A stretch of DNA of 64,000 bases from Dyella_A sp035685805. Its GTDB lineage: Bacteria > Pseudomonadota > Gammaproteobacteria > Xanthomonadales > Rhodanobacteraceae. Below are positions 39,403 to 47,889 of this stretch, piece by piece. Numbering within the stretch: the first letter of the stretch is position 1; each line of letters begins with the position of its first letter. The notes under the pieces were generated by a model. The model was given only the letters and a program-made list of their open reading frames with translations. It searched no databases and had not been told where the DNA came from. The translations under genes were made by a program, and so were the position numbers. The stretch spans positions 1 to 64,000 of the forward strand of contig NZ_DASSAB010000039.1 of the NCBI RefSeq assembly GCF_035685805.1, read 5' to 3'.

Positions 39403-40089
39403 ATGCGCCTGGATGTCGACATCCGCCGCGTGATGGCCGACCCGCAGCGCCCGTTCTCGCTCGATCTGGCGTTCCGCTCCGACAGCGCGCGCGTGGTGCT
39501 GTTCGGCCCGTCCGGCTCGGGCAAGAGCCTCACCTTGCGCGCCATCGCGGGGCTGATCCGCCCCGACGCGGGCCACATCGCCGTGCGCGACCGCACGCTG
39601 TTCGACGACTTCCGCGGCGTGGACGTGCCGGCGCGCGCACGGCGCATCGGCTACGTGTTCCAGGACTACGCGCTGTTCCCGCATCTCACGGTGGCGCAGA
39701 ACGTAGCGTTCGGGCTCACCGCCGGGCTGCGCCAGCCTGCGCGAACGAAGGTGCCCGAGGCGGCGCAACGCTGGCTCGATGCATTCGAGCTGGACGGCCT
39801 GGCCAATCGCTACCCGTGGCAGATCTCCGGCGGCCAGCAGCAGCGCGTGGCGCTGGCCCGCGCACTGGCGCCGAAGCCGGAGCTTCTGCTGCTGGACGAA
39901 CCGTTCGCCGCGCTCGACCCGCCGCTGCGCGGCCGCCTGCGCAACGAGCTGGTGGCACTGCAGGCGCGGCTGGACGTGCAGATGCTGGTGATCACCCACG
40001 ATCCGGCCGATGTCGACGTGCTCGGCCAGCACGTGCTGGAGATACGCGACGGCCGCATCCACGCCGACGCCACGCGGCCCGCGTCATGA
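39403..40089 (+). CDS. modC: molybdate ABC transporter ATPase, short form without MOP domain
   Basis: A 228-aa ATPase with Walker A GPSGSGKS (35-42), Q-loop FQDYALFPH, signature ISGGQQQRVALARAL, Walker B LLLLDEPFAALD and switch ITHDPAD. Typical ModC proteins are about 350 aa and carry a C-terminal MOP/TOBE domain that senses molybdate; this one stops right after the ATPase domain. It ends five bases before the convergent modE, so an early stop or natural short form are both possible. Regulation by trans-inhibition is unlikely. Confidence 0.93.
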   Translation: MRLDVDIRRVMADPQRPFSLDLAFRSDSARVVLFGPSGSGKSLTLRAIAGLIRPDAGHIAVRDRTLFDDFRGVDVPARARRIGYVFQDYALFPHLTVAQNVAFGLTAGLRQPARTKVPEAAQRWLDAFELDGLANRYPWQISGGQQQRVALARALAPKPELLLLDEPFAALDPPLRGRLRNELVALQARLDVQMLVITHDPADVDVLGQHVLEIRDGRIHADATRPAS

Positions 40090-40094
40090 GCGCG

Positions 40095-40883
40095 TCAGTC
40101 GGTGGTGCCCAGCAACACGCTCGACGCATCCACCACCGCCAGCACCGCCTGCCCCACGGCCAGCGGCTGCGCCGCGGCCTCGCTGACGGTTGCCACCAGC
40201 GCGCCGCCGCCGTGCAGGTCGATCGCGACCTCGGCGCTCACCGTGCTGCGCTCGATCGACGCGATCATGCCGATGAGCCGGTTCGGTGCAGGCGGCACCG
40301 TGGCCGGATCGACCCCGATCAGCTCCAGCGCGGAGGCCTTGATCAGCGCAATCGCCTGGCGTCCCAGCGCAAGCCCGAGATCGTGCGTGCTCTGGCGCGT
40401 GATGGTGGCGACCAGCTGCTGCCCGCCAGCCAGCGCCAGCGTCACCGCGTCGTTGGCCGCACCGGACTCCAGCGCCACCACGGTGCCGACCAGCTGGTTG
40501 CGCGCGCTGGTGCGCAGGGTGAAGCGCCGCATCAGCTGGATGTCCTGCATCGCCGCGGCACCGAGCTCGCCCAGCTGCTGCACGAAGCGCTCGTGCTGCT
40601 GCGCCATCTGGCGGAACACCTCCACCAGGCGCTGCCCGCGCGGCGTCAGTCGGGTGCCGCCGCCGCGTTTGCCGCCGGTGGCACGTGTTACCAGCGGCTC
40701 GTCGGAGAGGTTGTTGATCGCGTCGATCGCGTCCCACGCACCCTTGTAGCTCATGCCCACGGCGCGGGCGGCGGCGCTGATGCTGCCGGTCTCGCCGATT
40801 GCCGCCAGCAGCTCGATGCGGTCCACGCCACCGGCGTGACGCTCGCCTGCGTGCAGCGACAGCATGCCCTTGAGTTCAAACAT
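40095..40883 (-). CDS. modE: molybdate-responsive transcriptional regulator
   Basis: A 262-aa ModE: N-terminal winged helix (about 15-80, with RIELLAAIGETGSISAAARAVGMSYKGAWDAID as the recognition region) followed by two molybdate-binding TOBE/MOP-type domains (about 125-190 and 200-260), with ARNQLVGTV and RLIGMIASI starts. It represses modABC when molybdate is bound; its operator is at 37915-37942. It is convergent with modC, five bases away. Confidence 0.95.
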   Translation of the reverse strand: MFELKGMLSLHAGERHAGGVDRIELLAAIGETGSISAAARAVGMSYKGAWDAIDAINNLSDEPLVTRATGGKRGGGTRLTPRGQRLVEVFRQMAQQHERFVQQLGELGAAAMQDIQLMRRFTLRTSARNQLVGTVVALESGAANDAVTLALAGGQQLVATITRQSTHDLGLALGRQAIALIKASALELIGVDPATVPPAPNRLIGMIASIERSTVSAEVAIDLHGGGALVATVSEAAAQPLAVGQAVLAVVDASSVLLGTTD

Positions 40884-41074
40884 CGACGGGTCCGATCCGC
40901 GCGCAACGCTGCGCCGCCGACGAGTGTAGCGAGCGCCCGCTCAAGTCGCCGCCGCGCCGGGCCGATACGCATACGCGCCGCGCGTCACCGGCGCTGGCCT
41001 TGCCGCGTTGGTCGCTTTGCGCGACCGCCGCGTTGCCTGGCCGCCCTGCCCCTGCCCACTCCGGAATTCCCCGC

Positions 41075-42268
41075 ATGACCCGCATTTCCCTGCTGTCCTC
41101 GTCGCTGGCGCTGGCCCTGCTGCCCGCCGCCGCCTTCGCCGCCCAGACCAAGCCCAGCGACTTCTCCGACAACTGGCCCACGCACGTGGTGCTGGAGGAC
41201 GGCACCGACCTCGGCATCGCCTTCAAGTACCAGTACGACGTGAACCGGTTTTCCCACGACGACGGCCGCTTCGACGACGCGCAGACCAGCCGGCGCAAGG
41301 AGCTGGGCATCTACGCGAAAAAGAAGAACGTCTACGACGCCACCGCCGTGTTCGATTTCCAGGCGAAGACCTGGCTGGATGTGTTTGCACGCGTGCAGAC
41401 CCAGGCGCTGCTCGGCCGCGACGCCGGCGCCGTGCGCGCCGGTTACAGCAAGACGCCGGTCGGCTTCGAGGGCAACACGGGCACCGGCTCGACCACGTTC
41501 ATGGAGACCGCGCTGCCGACCCAGGCGCTGTACGCCGGCCGCCGCATCGGGGTGGACTGGGCGCTGGTGCGCCCGGCCTGGCTGGTCAACGCGGGCTACT
41601 ACTGGGGCGGCGACCTGCAGGGTGATTCGGACGGCCACATGACCGCCGCGCGCGTCGCCTGGACCCCTCGCCATGCCAGCGGCGACGTGCTGCACCTGGG
41701 GCTTTCCGCCTCGCGCGAGACGCCCGACGGCAGCACCGACGGCCGCGGCGCTTATCACGCTCCCGGCGCGCGCCTGCGCGCTCGGCCCGAAGCGGGGCTC
41801 ACCTCGATACGACTGGTGGACTCCGGCAGCCTCTCGTTGGTGGACCGGATCGACCGCGAAGGCGTCGAGGCGCTGTGGATTGGCGGCCCGTGGTCGCTGC
41901 AGGGCGAGTACCTGCAGGCACGCGTGAGCCTGGCCAATGGCCGCCCGTCGTATCGCGGCGAGGGCTGGTACGCGCTGGGCAGCTGGGTGGTCACCGGCGA
42001 ATCACGCGGCTACAAGGCCGGCAACGTGGGCGATGTCAGCCCCAAGGGCGCCTGGGGCGCGCTGGAACTGGCGGTGCGCTACAGCGAGCTGGACCTGGAC
42101 GACGCACCGGTGCTCGGCGGCACCGAGCGCAACTGGACCGTCGGCGCCAACTGGTACCTCAGCCGCTACCTCAAGCTGCAGGCCAACTACGTGCATGCCC
42201 GCAGCGAGCGCCGCGGCCTGGCGGTGGACCCGAACGTGGTCGAAGTGCGCGCCCAGATCGCGTTCTGA
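41075..42268 (+). CDS. outer membrane porin, OprP/OprO-like
   Basis: A 397-aa protein with a signal peptide ending near AFAA (about 22). The rest has alternating amphipathic beta strands ending in an aromatic residue (VRAQIAF), typical of outer membrane barrels. The N-terminal strand LGIAFKYQYDVNRFS and NWYLSRYLKLQANYVHAR near the end resemble the phosphate-selective porin O/P family. The real substrate is uncertain. There is no related gene beside it; it lies downstream of divergent modE with no obvious common operator. Confidence 0.85.
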   Translation: MTRISLLSSSLALALLPAAAFAAQTKPSDFSDNWPTHVVLEDGTDLGIAFKYQYDVNRFSHDDGRFDDAQTSRRKELGIYAKKKNVYDATAVFDFQAKTWLDVFARVQTQALLGRDAGAVRAGYSKTPVGFEGNTGTGSTTFMETALPTQALYAGRRIGVDWALVRPAWLVNAGYYWGGDLQGDSDGHMTAARVAWTPRHASGDVLHLGLSASRETPDGSTDGRGAYHAPGARLRARPEAGLTSIRLVDSGSLSLVDRIDREGVEALWIGGPWSLQGEYLQARVSLANGRPSYRGEGWYALGSWVVTGESRGYKAGNVGDVSPKGAWGALELAVRYSELDLDDAPVLGGTERNWTVGANWYLSRYLKLQANYVHARSERRGLAVDPNVVEVRAQIAF

Positions 42269-42280
42269 GCGCGAGGTCGC

Positions 42281-42802
42281 TCATGCATCGAGCGCGGCGG
42301 CCATCTGCGCCAGTTTCGCCACGGTGTTCATGTTGCGGCCGGTGCCGTGGGCGGCAGCCTTGATCTTCAGGCGCGAGTCGGCCATGCCGTCGCCGTAGTG
42401 CACGTAGATCTCGCGGCGGCCCAGGGCGATGCGCTCGTCCTGCTGGCCGCTGACGCCGGCGAGCGTGTCCGGCGGCGGCGCGGCATCGAGAAAGATCGCC
42501 ACCACGCGATTGCCCGGCGCTTCGGCAAAGGGGTTGTCGGCCTGCACCCGCGCCATCTCGCCGGCAGTGCGCACCATCACGCCGACCGGTTTGCCGGCGT
42601 AGGCCTGCAAGCGCTCCTCCAGCCGGGCCTTCACCATCTTCTCCGCCAGCGCACTGGTGAACACCACGTTGCCGCTGGCGATGTACGTGCGTACCTGGGC
42701 GAAGCCGAGCGCCTCGCACATCGCCACCAGCTCGCTCATCGGCAGCTTGCCGGTGCCGCCGACGTTGACGGCGCGCAGCAGCGCCACATAGGACGGGGTC
42801 AT
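42281..42802 (-). CDS. DUF1697 family protein
   Basis: A 173-aa cytoplasmic protein with the DUF1697 opening YVALLRAVNVGGTGKLPMSEL (about 5-25), then VRTYIASGNVVFTSA and a C-terminal HYGDGMADSRLK and GTGRNMNTVAKLAQMA. The family is widespread and its function is not known. It is the last gene of a minus-strand run (CHAD, DUF4105, DUF1697) and lies 12 bp from the DUF4105 gene, so it is probably in the same transcript. Confidence 0.9.
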   Translation of the reverse strand: MTPSYVALLRAVNVGGTGKLPMSELVAMCEALGFAQVRTYIASGNVVFTSALAEKMVKARLEERLQAYAGKPVGVMVRTAGEMARVQADNPFAEAPGNRVVAIFLDAAPPPDTLAGVSGQQDERIALGRREIYVHYGDGMADSRLKIKAAAHGTGRNMNTVAKLAQMAAALDA

Positions 42803-42814
42803 GCGCAGGTTCCT

Positions 42815-43813
42815 TCAGGCGGGGGCGCGGATGGCGCGGGAAAAATCGTCATGCGGTCCGCTGCGGCGTGCGCGCTCGGTGATGCGCGCACGGGCCCGCT
42901 GCACCGCTGCCGGCTCGCTGGCGTCGATCGCGCCGTTGTCGCGCAGGTAGCCCTGCAGGTAGCCGGTGAGCAGCAGCCGCGGGTCCATCGGCAGGCCCGG
43001 GTTGAGTTGACGTGCCATGCGGTAGACCAGCGTCGTGCAGTTGGAGGTGATGGTGTTGTAGAACGCCGGCCGCGCCACCAGCGCATTGGCCGCGTCGATG
43101 TAGGAGACGAACAGCGCCCGCGCCGTGGCCGGCTGCAGGACAAGCGGAAACAGGTAGTCGTCCTCGCCGCGCACGTTGGTACGCACGCGCACGATGTCGC
43201 GTTCGTCCGCTGCCACCAGGATCATCTCGAACTGCTTGAAGAACCCGCCGATCTCGGAGAACGCCTCTCCCCGCTTCTTGCGGATCTCCACCGAAAACAC
43301 CAGGTGCCGGCCGTCGTCGAAGCCGAACGAGATCATCGCGTGCGCGATCGCCGGGCTGTCCCAGTACGACAGGATCGCGTCGGCACCCGCCAGATGGTCG
43401 AGGTCGTAGACGCGGGTCTCCCAGCGCACGTCATAGTCGTCGTCGCGGCGCCAGGTGAAGTTGCGCACGTGATGCAGCGTGGCCCGATGGCCCTCCACCT
43501 GCCCGTGCAGCAATTGCGCCACGTCATCAGCCCACACACGTTGGTGCGAAGGCCGGATGCTGCGCCACCACAGCAACGCCAGCGCCTGCGCGACGAGGTA
43601 ACCCGCCAGCGCCACGCGCGCCTCGCCTCCCGCAGCAAGCCACGCCAGCGCCACCAGCAGCAGCACCCACAACCCGCTGCACACCGCCCGGCCCGGGCGC
43701 CCGCCCGGCGCCTGATACCACAGCGCGAACGCGCCCCAGACACCACTGACGACCACCAGCCCCGCCACCAGCACGCCAAGCACCGTGCGCAGCAGCAACT
43801 GCGCTCGGGTCAC
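42815..43813 (-). CDS. DUF4105 membrane protein
   Basis: A 332-aa protein with three N-terminal membrane helices (about 8-30, 44-60 and 65-82) and a periplasmic domain. The domain has NFTWRRDDDYDVRWETRVYDLD, SYWDSPAIAHAMISFGF, RKKRGEAFSEIGGFFKQFE and NCTTLVYRM, the pattern of DUF4105, a family with a probable papain-like fold including Cys and His. GTG at 43813 overlaps the CHAD gene stop (GTGA). The role is unknown, perhaps envelope maintenance. Confidence 0.85.
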   Translation of the reverse strand: MTRAQLLLRTVLGVLVAGLVVVSGVWGAFALWYQAPGGRPGRAVCSGLWVLLLVALAWLAAGGEARVALAGYLVAQALALLWWRSIRPSHQRVWADDVAQLLHGQVEGHRATLHHVRNFTWRRDDDYDVRWETRVYDLDHLAGADAILSYWDSPAIAHAMISFGFDDGRHLVFSVEIRKKRGEAFSEIGGFFKQFEMILVAADERDIVRVRTNVRGEDDYLFPLVLQPATARALFVSYIDAANALVARPAFYNTITSNCTTLVYRMARQLNPGLPMDPRLLLTGYLQGYLRDNGAIDASEPAAVQRARARITERARRSGPHDDFSRAIRAPA

Positions 43814-44646
43814 GCCGGCGCCCCGGCGGCAGCCTCGCGCAGCTGGCGGCGAAGCACGGCTTTCTCGGCCGGATCGTCGCAGGCCTTGCCCAGCAGCGAG
43901 GCCAGCACGGCCAGGTCCTGCCGCTTGCCGAGTGCGTCGATGCGGCGCTTGAGCTTGCCGCTGCCCTCCCCGCGCAGCGGCGTGGGCAGCAGCGTGGCGT
44001 CCACGCCGGCCAGGGCTTGGCGCTGCAGCCGCGCCCGGCGCAGCCGGCGGCGCCACTGGTGCAGCCGCTCCGGGGTGGGCTTGGCGCCGGCGCGCTCGCG
44101 CCCGCGTTCGGCGCGGCGCTCGCTGTGCTGCAGTGCGCCGCGCAACGGCTTGCGCTTCAGCGTGTGCCACGGCAAGGCACTGATCGCTCGTGCCACGGCG
44201 TGAATACGCGCCCGGCGGGCGGCGAACGCGGGGTCGCGTTGCAGCGCCTGGGCCAGCAGCGCATCGCTGCGTGCCTGCAGCCGGTCGGCCACCCGATGCC
44301 ACGCAGCGGCCTCGGCCGCCCCGTGCGCATCGGCCAGGGCGCAGGCCGTGGCCACCACCACGTGCGCGTCGCGCAAGGTGGAGAGGTCACGCGCGGCGCG
44401 GCGCAGGCTGCGGTCGATCGGTGCCAGCGCATCGCCGAAGGCGTCGCGTCCCAGCGCGAGGATGGCGCGGGCGCGGCGGATCGACTTGCGCGCCCGATGG
44501 ATCGCCGCGTGGCGATCGCGCGTGTTCGCCAGCGCGGCGGCAATGATCCGGCACTCGCGCGCCGCCTTCACCGCCAGCGCCTCGCCCACGCGCGGACGCC
44601 GCAGCGGTGCAGCGGATGCAGTGGTGCGGGTGGTACGCGCGGGCAT
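43810..44646 (-). CDS. CHAD domain protein
   Basis: A 278-aa protein dominated by Arg, Ala and Leu with the CHAD signature of repeated basic/histidine helices (HRARKSIRRARAILAL, RDLSTLRDAHVVVA, LHQWRRRLRRARLQRQAL). CHAD domains form helical bundles that bind polyphosphate. No CYTH/ThTPase partner is next to it. It starts 108 bp from the divergent DUF2058 gene and overlaps the DUF4105 gene by 4 bp. A link to polyphosphate granules is inferred from the family. Confidence 0.9.
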   Translation of the reverse strand: MPARTTRTTASAAPLRRPRVGEALAVKAARECRIIAAALANTRDRHAAIHRARKSIRRARAILALGRDAFGDALAPIDRSLRRAARDLSTLRDAHVVVATACALADAHGAAEAAAWHRVADRLQARSDALLAQALQRDPAFAARRARIHAVARAISALPWHTLKRKPLRGALQHSERRAERGRERAGAKPTPERLHQWRRRLRRARLQRQALAGVDATLLPTPLRGEGSGKLKRRIDALGKRQDLAVLASLLGKACDDPAEKAVLRRQLREAAAGAPA

Positions 44647-44754
44647 CGGCGCAGTCTAGCTGTGCAGCGCGGCGCCGCGGCGAGCGCCGCGCATTTCGGG
44701 TGCGCCCTCCTGCGGCGGTAGACTGGGCGGCTCCGTACCAGCCAATCCAAGCCC

Positions 44755-45300
44755 ATGCGCAATCTCCTGCAGGACCAGCTGCTCAAGGCCGGCCTGGTCA
44801 ACAAGGCCAAGGTCAACCAGGTCGCGCGCGAACAGAACAAGCAGAAGGTGGCCAAGGCGCCGCCCGCCCCGCCGCGCGAAGACGCGGTCGACCACGCCCG
44901 CCTGCAGGCCGAGCGCGCCGAACGCGATCGTGCGCTGGCCGCCGAACGCAATGCGCAGGCGCGTGCCGCCGAGCTGCGGGCGCAGGTGCGGCAGATCATC
45001 GCCACGCACAAGGTCAAGCGCAGCGGCGAGATCGACTACCGCTTCACCCACGACAACGCCATCCGCAGCGTGCTGGTGAACGAGACCATGCGCAGCCAGC
45101 TGGCCAGCGGCGCGCTGGTGATCGTGGCGCTCGACGACCGCTACGAACTGCTGCCGCGCGGCGCGGCTGAGAAGGTCCGCGAGCGCGATCCGTCGGCCAT
45201 CGTGCTCGATCACGCCCAGCCTGCTGCTACCGATACGCCCGTCAGCGACGACGACGCGTACTACAGCCAGTTCCAGGTGCCGGACGATCTGATCTGGTGA
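44755..45300 (+). CDS. DUF2058 (YaiL-like) family protein
   Basis: A 181-aa cytoplasmic protein. The N-terminal NLLQDQLLKAGLVNKAKVNQ (about 3-22) and a charged coiled-coil region (about 30-85) precede a conserved domain with YRFTHDNAIRSVLVN (about 97-111) and DDAYYSQFQVPDDLIW at the C-terminus. This is the DUF2058/YaiL family, sometimes labelled nucleoprotein or polynucleotide-associated enzyme without experimental support. It is followed by a 490-bp non-coding region with complex repeats. Confidence 0.9.
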   Translation: MRNLLQDQLLKAGLVNKAKVNQVAREQNKQKVAKAPPAPPREDAVDHARLQAERAERDRALAAERNAQARAAELRAQVRQIIATHKVKRSGEIDYRFTHDNAIRSVLVNETMRSQLASGALVIVALDDRYELLPRGAAEKVRERDPSAIVLDHAQPAATDTPVSDDDAYYSQFQVPDDLIW

Positions 45301-45361
45301 GCCGGGCGCCGCCGTCATGGCGCGGCCGCTCTCTGCAGGTATGGCACTCACGCGCTGAAAA

Positions 45362-45691
45362 GCCCCTCACCCCAGCCCTCTCCCCGGGGGGAGAGGGAGC
45401 AAAAGCCGCTCATTGCCTGGGTGAACTTTGACTGCAGCTCGCTCCCTCTCCGGCTGGGAGAGAACGAGCAACGGCCACCCGTCGCCCGCGTGGACTTCGA
45501 CTGGGAGCGCCCTCCCTCTCCCCGCTGGGGAGAGGGATCAAAAGCCGTCGGTCGCCTGCGTGAACTTTGGCTGCAGGTCTCGTTCTCTCCGGCCGGGAGA
45601 GAACGAGCAACGGCCGCTCGTCGCCCGCGTGAACTGCAACTGGGAGCTCACTCCCTCTCCCTGCTGGGAAGAGGGCTGGGGTGAGGGGCCG
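45362..45691. repeat. composite repeat: inverted ends around a four-unit tandem array
   Basis: Outer arms CCCCTCACCCCAGCCCTCTC (from 45363) and GAGGGCTGGGGTGAGGGG (to about 45689) are inverted. Inside, four units follow each other at 45390-45456, 45457-45528, 45529-45595 and 45596-45666 (67, 72, 67 and 71 bp). Units 1 and 3 are most alike, as are units 2 and 4, giving a higher-order repeat of about 139 bp. Each unit contains CTCCCTCTCC...GGGGAGAGGG-type inverted segments. No gene is supported here. Confidence 0.85.
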
Positions 45692-45788
45692 AGGTCGCAG
45701 CGATCTGCACCCGTGCATCAAGTGCGTGACGTGTCGCCCCGCGCGGCAGGCAGCCGAAGACGCCGCGCACGCGCTCCAGCGGACGCAC

Positions 45789-47630
45789 TTACCTGGCCGG
45801 CCGAAGATGCCTGCTCATCTGCCGCGCCTCGCGCAACCGCTGCGCGTGCGCCTTGAGCAGATCACCGCGGGTGAGGATGCCGACCATCTGCGGCGAGTCG
45901 CCCTTGCCCAGCACGATCAGCCGGCCAACGTCGGCCTCCACCATGTGGTCGGCCGCTTCGCGCAGGCTGTGGTCTTCGTGCACGGCCAGCGGCGGACGGT
46001 TGACCAGGCTGCCGACGGTGGCGTCGTCCGACACGCTGGCGTCGAACAGGGTGCGGCGCGTGAGCACGCCCAGCGGTTTGCCGGTGGCGTCGAGCACGGG
46101 GAAGCCCTGATGTTTGGCGACATTCCCCGCGTTGGCCAGCCACGCGCGCAGCTCGCCCATGCGCTGCTCGGCGGCGAGCGATACCACCTCGCGACTGCAC
46201 GCATCGCGCACCAGGATCTGGTCCAGCGCATCGGCGCTGTAGTCGGACGGCACGCGCACGCCGCGGCGCACGATCTTCTCGGTCATGATGGTGTTGCGCA
46301 TCATCAGGCCGGAGACGAGGTAGGCCGCGGCGCAGGCGCCGAGCAGCGGCAGCAGGCCGTGCGGTTGCTGGGTGGTCTCGAAGGCGAACACCACCGAGGT
46401 GAGGAACGCGCGCGACGCGCCAGAGAAGATCGCCGCCATGCACACCAGCGCAGCGAGACGCGGATCGACATGCAGCGCCGGCAGCGCGGTGGCCACCAGC
46501 AAACCCATCGCCCCGCCCAGCGTGCTGCCGATGGTGAACAGCGGCGCCAGCGTACCGCCCGAGGTGCCGCTGCCCAGTGCGATCGACCACGAGGCGAGCT
46601 TGGCCAGGCACAGCGTGAGCAGCCCGACCAAACCGAGCTGGCCGCTGATCGCCGCGGTGATGTTGGCGTAGCCCACGCCCAGCGTGAGCGGCTGGAAGTA
46701 ACCGATAACGCCCACCGCCAGACCGCCAAGCGCCGGCCACCACATCCAGTGGAGCGGCAGCTTCTCGAAGCCGTCCTCGATGGCGTAGGTGAGCTTGGTC
46801 ACGCCCACGCTCACCACGCCCACGATCAGCCCCAGCAGCACGTACACCGCCAGCGCGCCGAACGTGGGCGTGGCGATGTCCGGCATCGGGAACATCGGCT
46901 CGTTGCCTTCCAGCAGGTAGCGCACGCCGGTGCCGACGAAGGCGGCCAGCGCCACCGGAATCAGCGAGCGGGCGCGGCGTTCGAACAGCAGCAGCTCGAT
47001 CGACAGCAGCACCGCCGACACCGGCGCAGAAAACACCGCCGCCATGCCCGCCGCGGCACCGGCAGCGAGCAGCGTCTTGCGCTCGTCGGCGGTGACGTGG
47101 GCGAGCTGGCCGATCAGCGAACCCAGCGCGCCGCCCGTGGCGATGATCGGACCTTCGGCGCCGAACGGCCCGCCGGTGCCGATGGCGACGGCGGAAGACA
47201 CAGGCTTGAGCCAGGTCATGCGCGGCGGGATGCGGCTCTCGTTGAGCAGGATCTGCTCCATCGCCTCGGGAATGCCGTGGCCGCGGATGGCCCGTGAGCC
47301 CCAGCGCGCCATCACGCCCACGATCAGCCCGCCGACCACCGGCACCGCGATCACCCACAGGCCCAGGTGGTTGCCGGCGGGACTGCTCAGCGCCGTATCC
47401 CAGCGGCCGTAGAACGCCAGGTTGGTGATCAGCCCGATCAGCGCGGTGAGCAGCCAGGCCACCACCGCGACCAAGGCGCCGAGCACCATGGCCGCCAGCG
47501 TGACACCCACCACGCGACGTCCGAGCGGGCGAAATCGGCGCGGCAGATGTGCGTCGGCCATGGTCGGATCGAGTGATGGCGCAAGCGGGATCGCCGCCCG
47601 CGAATGCGGGCCGTGGCTGGGATCGGTCAT
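45789..47630 (-). CDS. ClC-family chloride transporter with CBS domains
   Basis: A 613-aa membrane protein with about ten to twelve ClC helices and two C-terminal CBS domains (about 450-585). Selectivity motifs are GHGIPEAM (GSGIP-type), GPFGAEGP with the gating glutamate kept, and GTSGGTLAP. The kept gating glutamate fits a Cl-/H+ exchanger or gated channel. CBS domains suggest adenine nucleotide control. The first ATG at 47630 and one at 47561 are both possible starts; neither has a good ribosome binding site. It is divergent from the catalase-like gene. Confidence 0.92.
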   Translation of the reverse strand: MTDPSHGPHSRAAIPLAPSLDPTMADAHLPRRFRPLGRRVVGVTLAAMVLGALVAVVAWLLTALIGLITNLAFYGRWDTALSSPAGNHLGLWVIAVPVVGGLIVGVMARWGSRAIRGHGIPEAMEQILLNESRIPPRMTWLKPVSSAVAIGTGGPFGAEGPIIATGGALGSLIGQLAHVTADERKTLLAAGAAAGMAAVFSAPVSAVLLSIELLLFERRARSLIPVALAAFVGTGVRYLLEGNEPMFPMPDIATPTFGALAVYVLLGLIVGVVSVGVTKLTYAIEDGFEKLPLHWMWWPALGGLAVGVIGYFQPLTLGVGYANITAAISGQLGLVGLLTLCLAKLASWSIALGSGTSGGTLAPLFTIGSTLGGAMGLLVATALPALHVDPRLAALVCMAAIFSGASRAFLTSVVFAFETTQQPHGLLPLLGACAAAYLVSGLMMRNTIMTEKIVRRGVRVPSDYSADALDQILVRDACSREVVSLAAEQRMGELRAWLANAGNVAKHQGFPVLDATGKPLGVLTRRTLFDASVSDDATVGSLVNRPPLAVHEDHSLREAADHMVEADVGRLIVLGKGDSPQMVGILTRGDLLKAHAQRLREARQMSRHLRPAR

Positions 47631-47889
47631 GGGTGTTCAAGCCAGAGGATGCAGCCGCGAAAGGCTACGCGGATATCGCCTCGGTAGCTGGCTGGAAAAT
47701 GAACAGGGGTACGATGCGTCTTGCGTGAGCCATTCGAGGCGGTCTTGCGCGGGATTCAGCGCCACTCCACGCCGATGCGTCTCTGCCCGCACTCCCGGCG
47801 ATCGATGGATCGCCAGGCGCGCGCACGTAACGTCCGAGCCCCGTGCAGCGAAGGAAGCTGCTCCTCGCCTGTTCCCCAAGGACGTCCCC

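Noticed and set aside
45362..45691. CRISPR array
   Set aside because: Units are contiguous and alternate in length with internal inverted repeats; there are no unique spacers of regular size and no cas genes.
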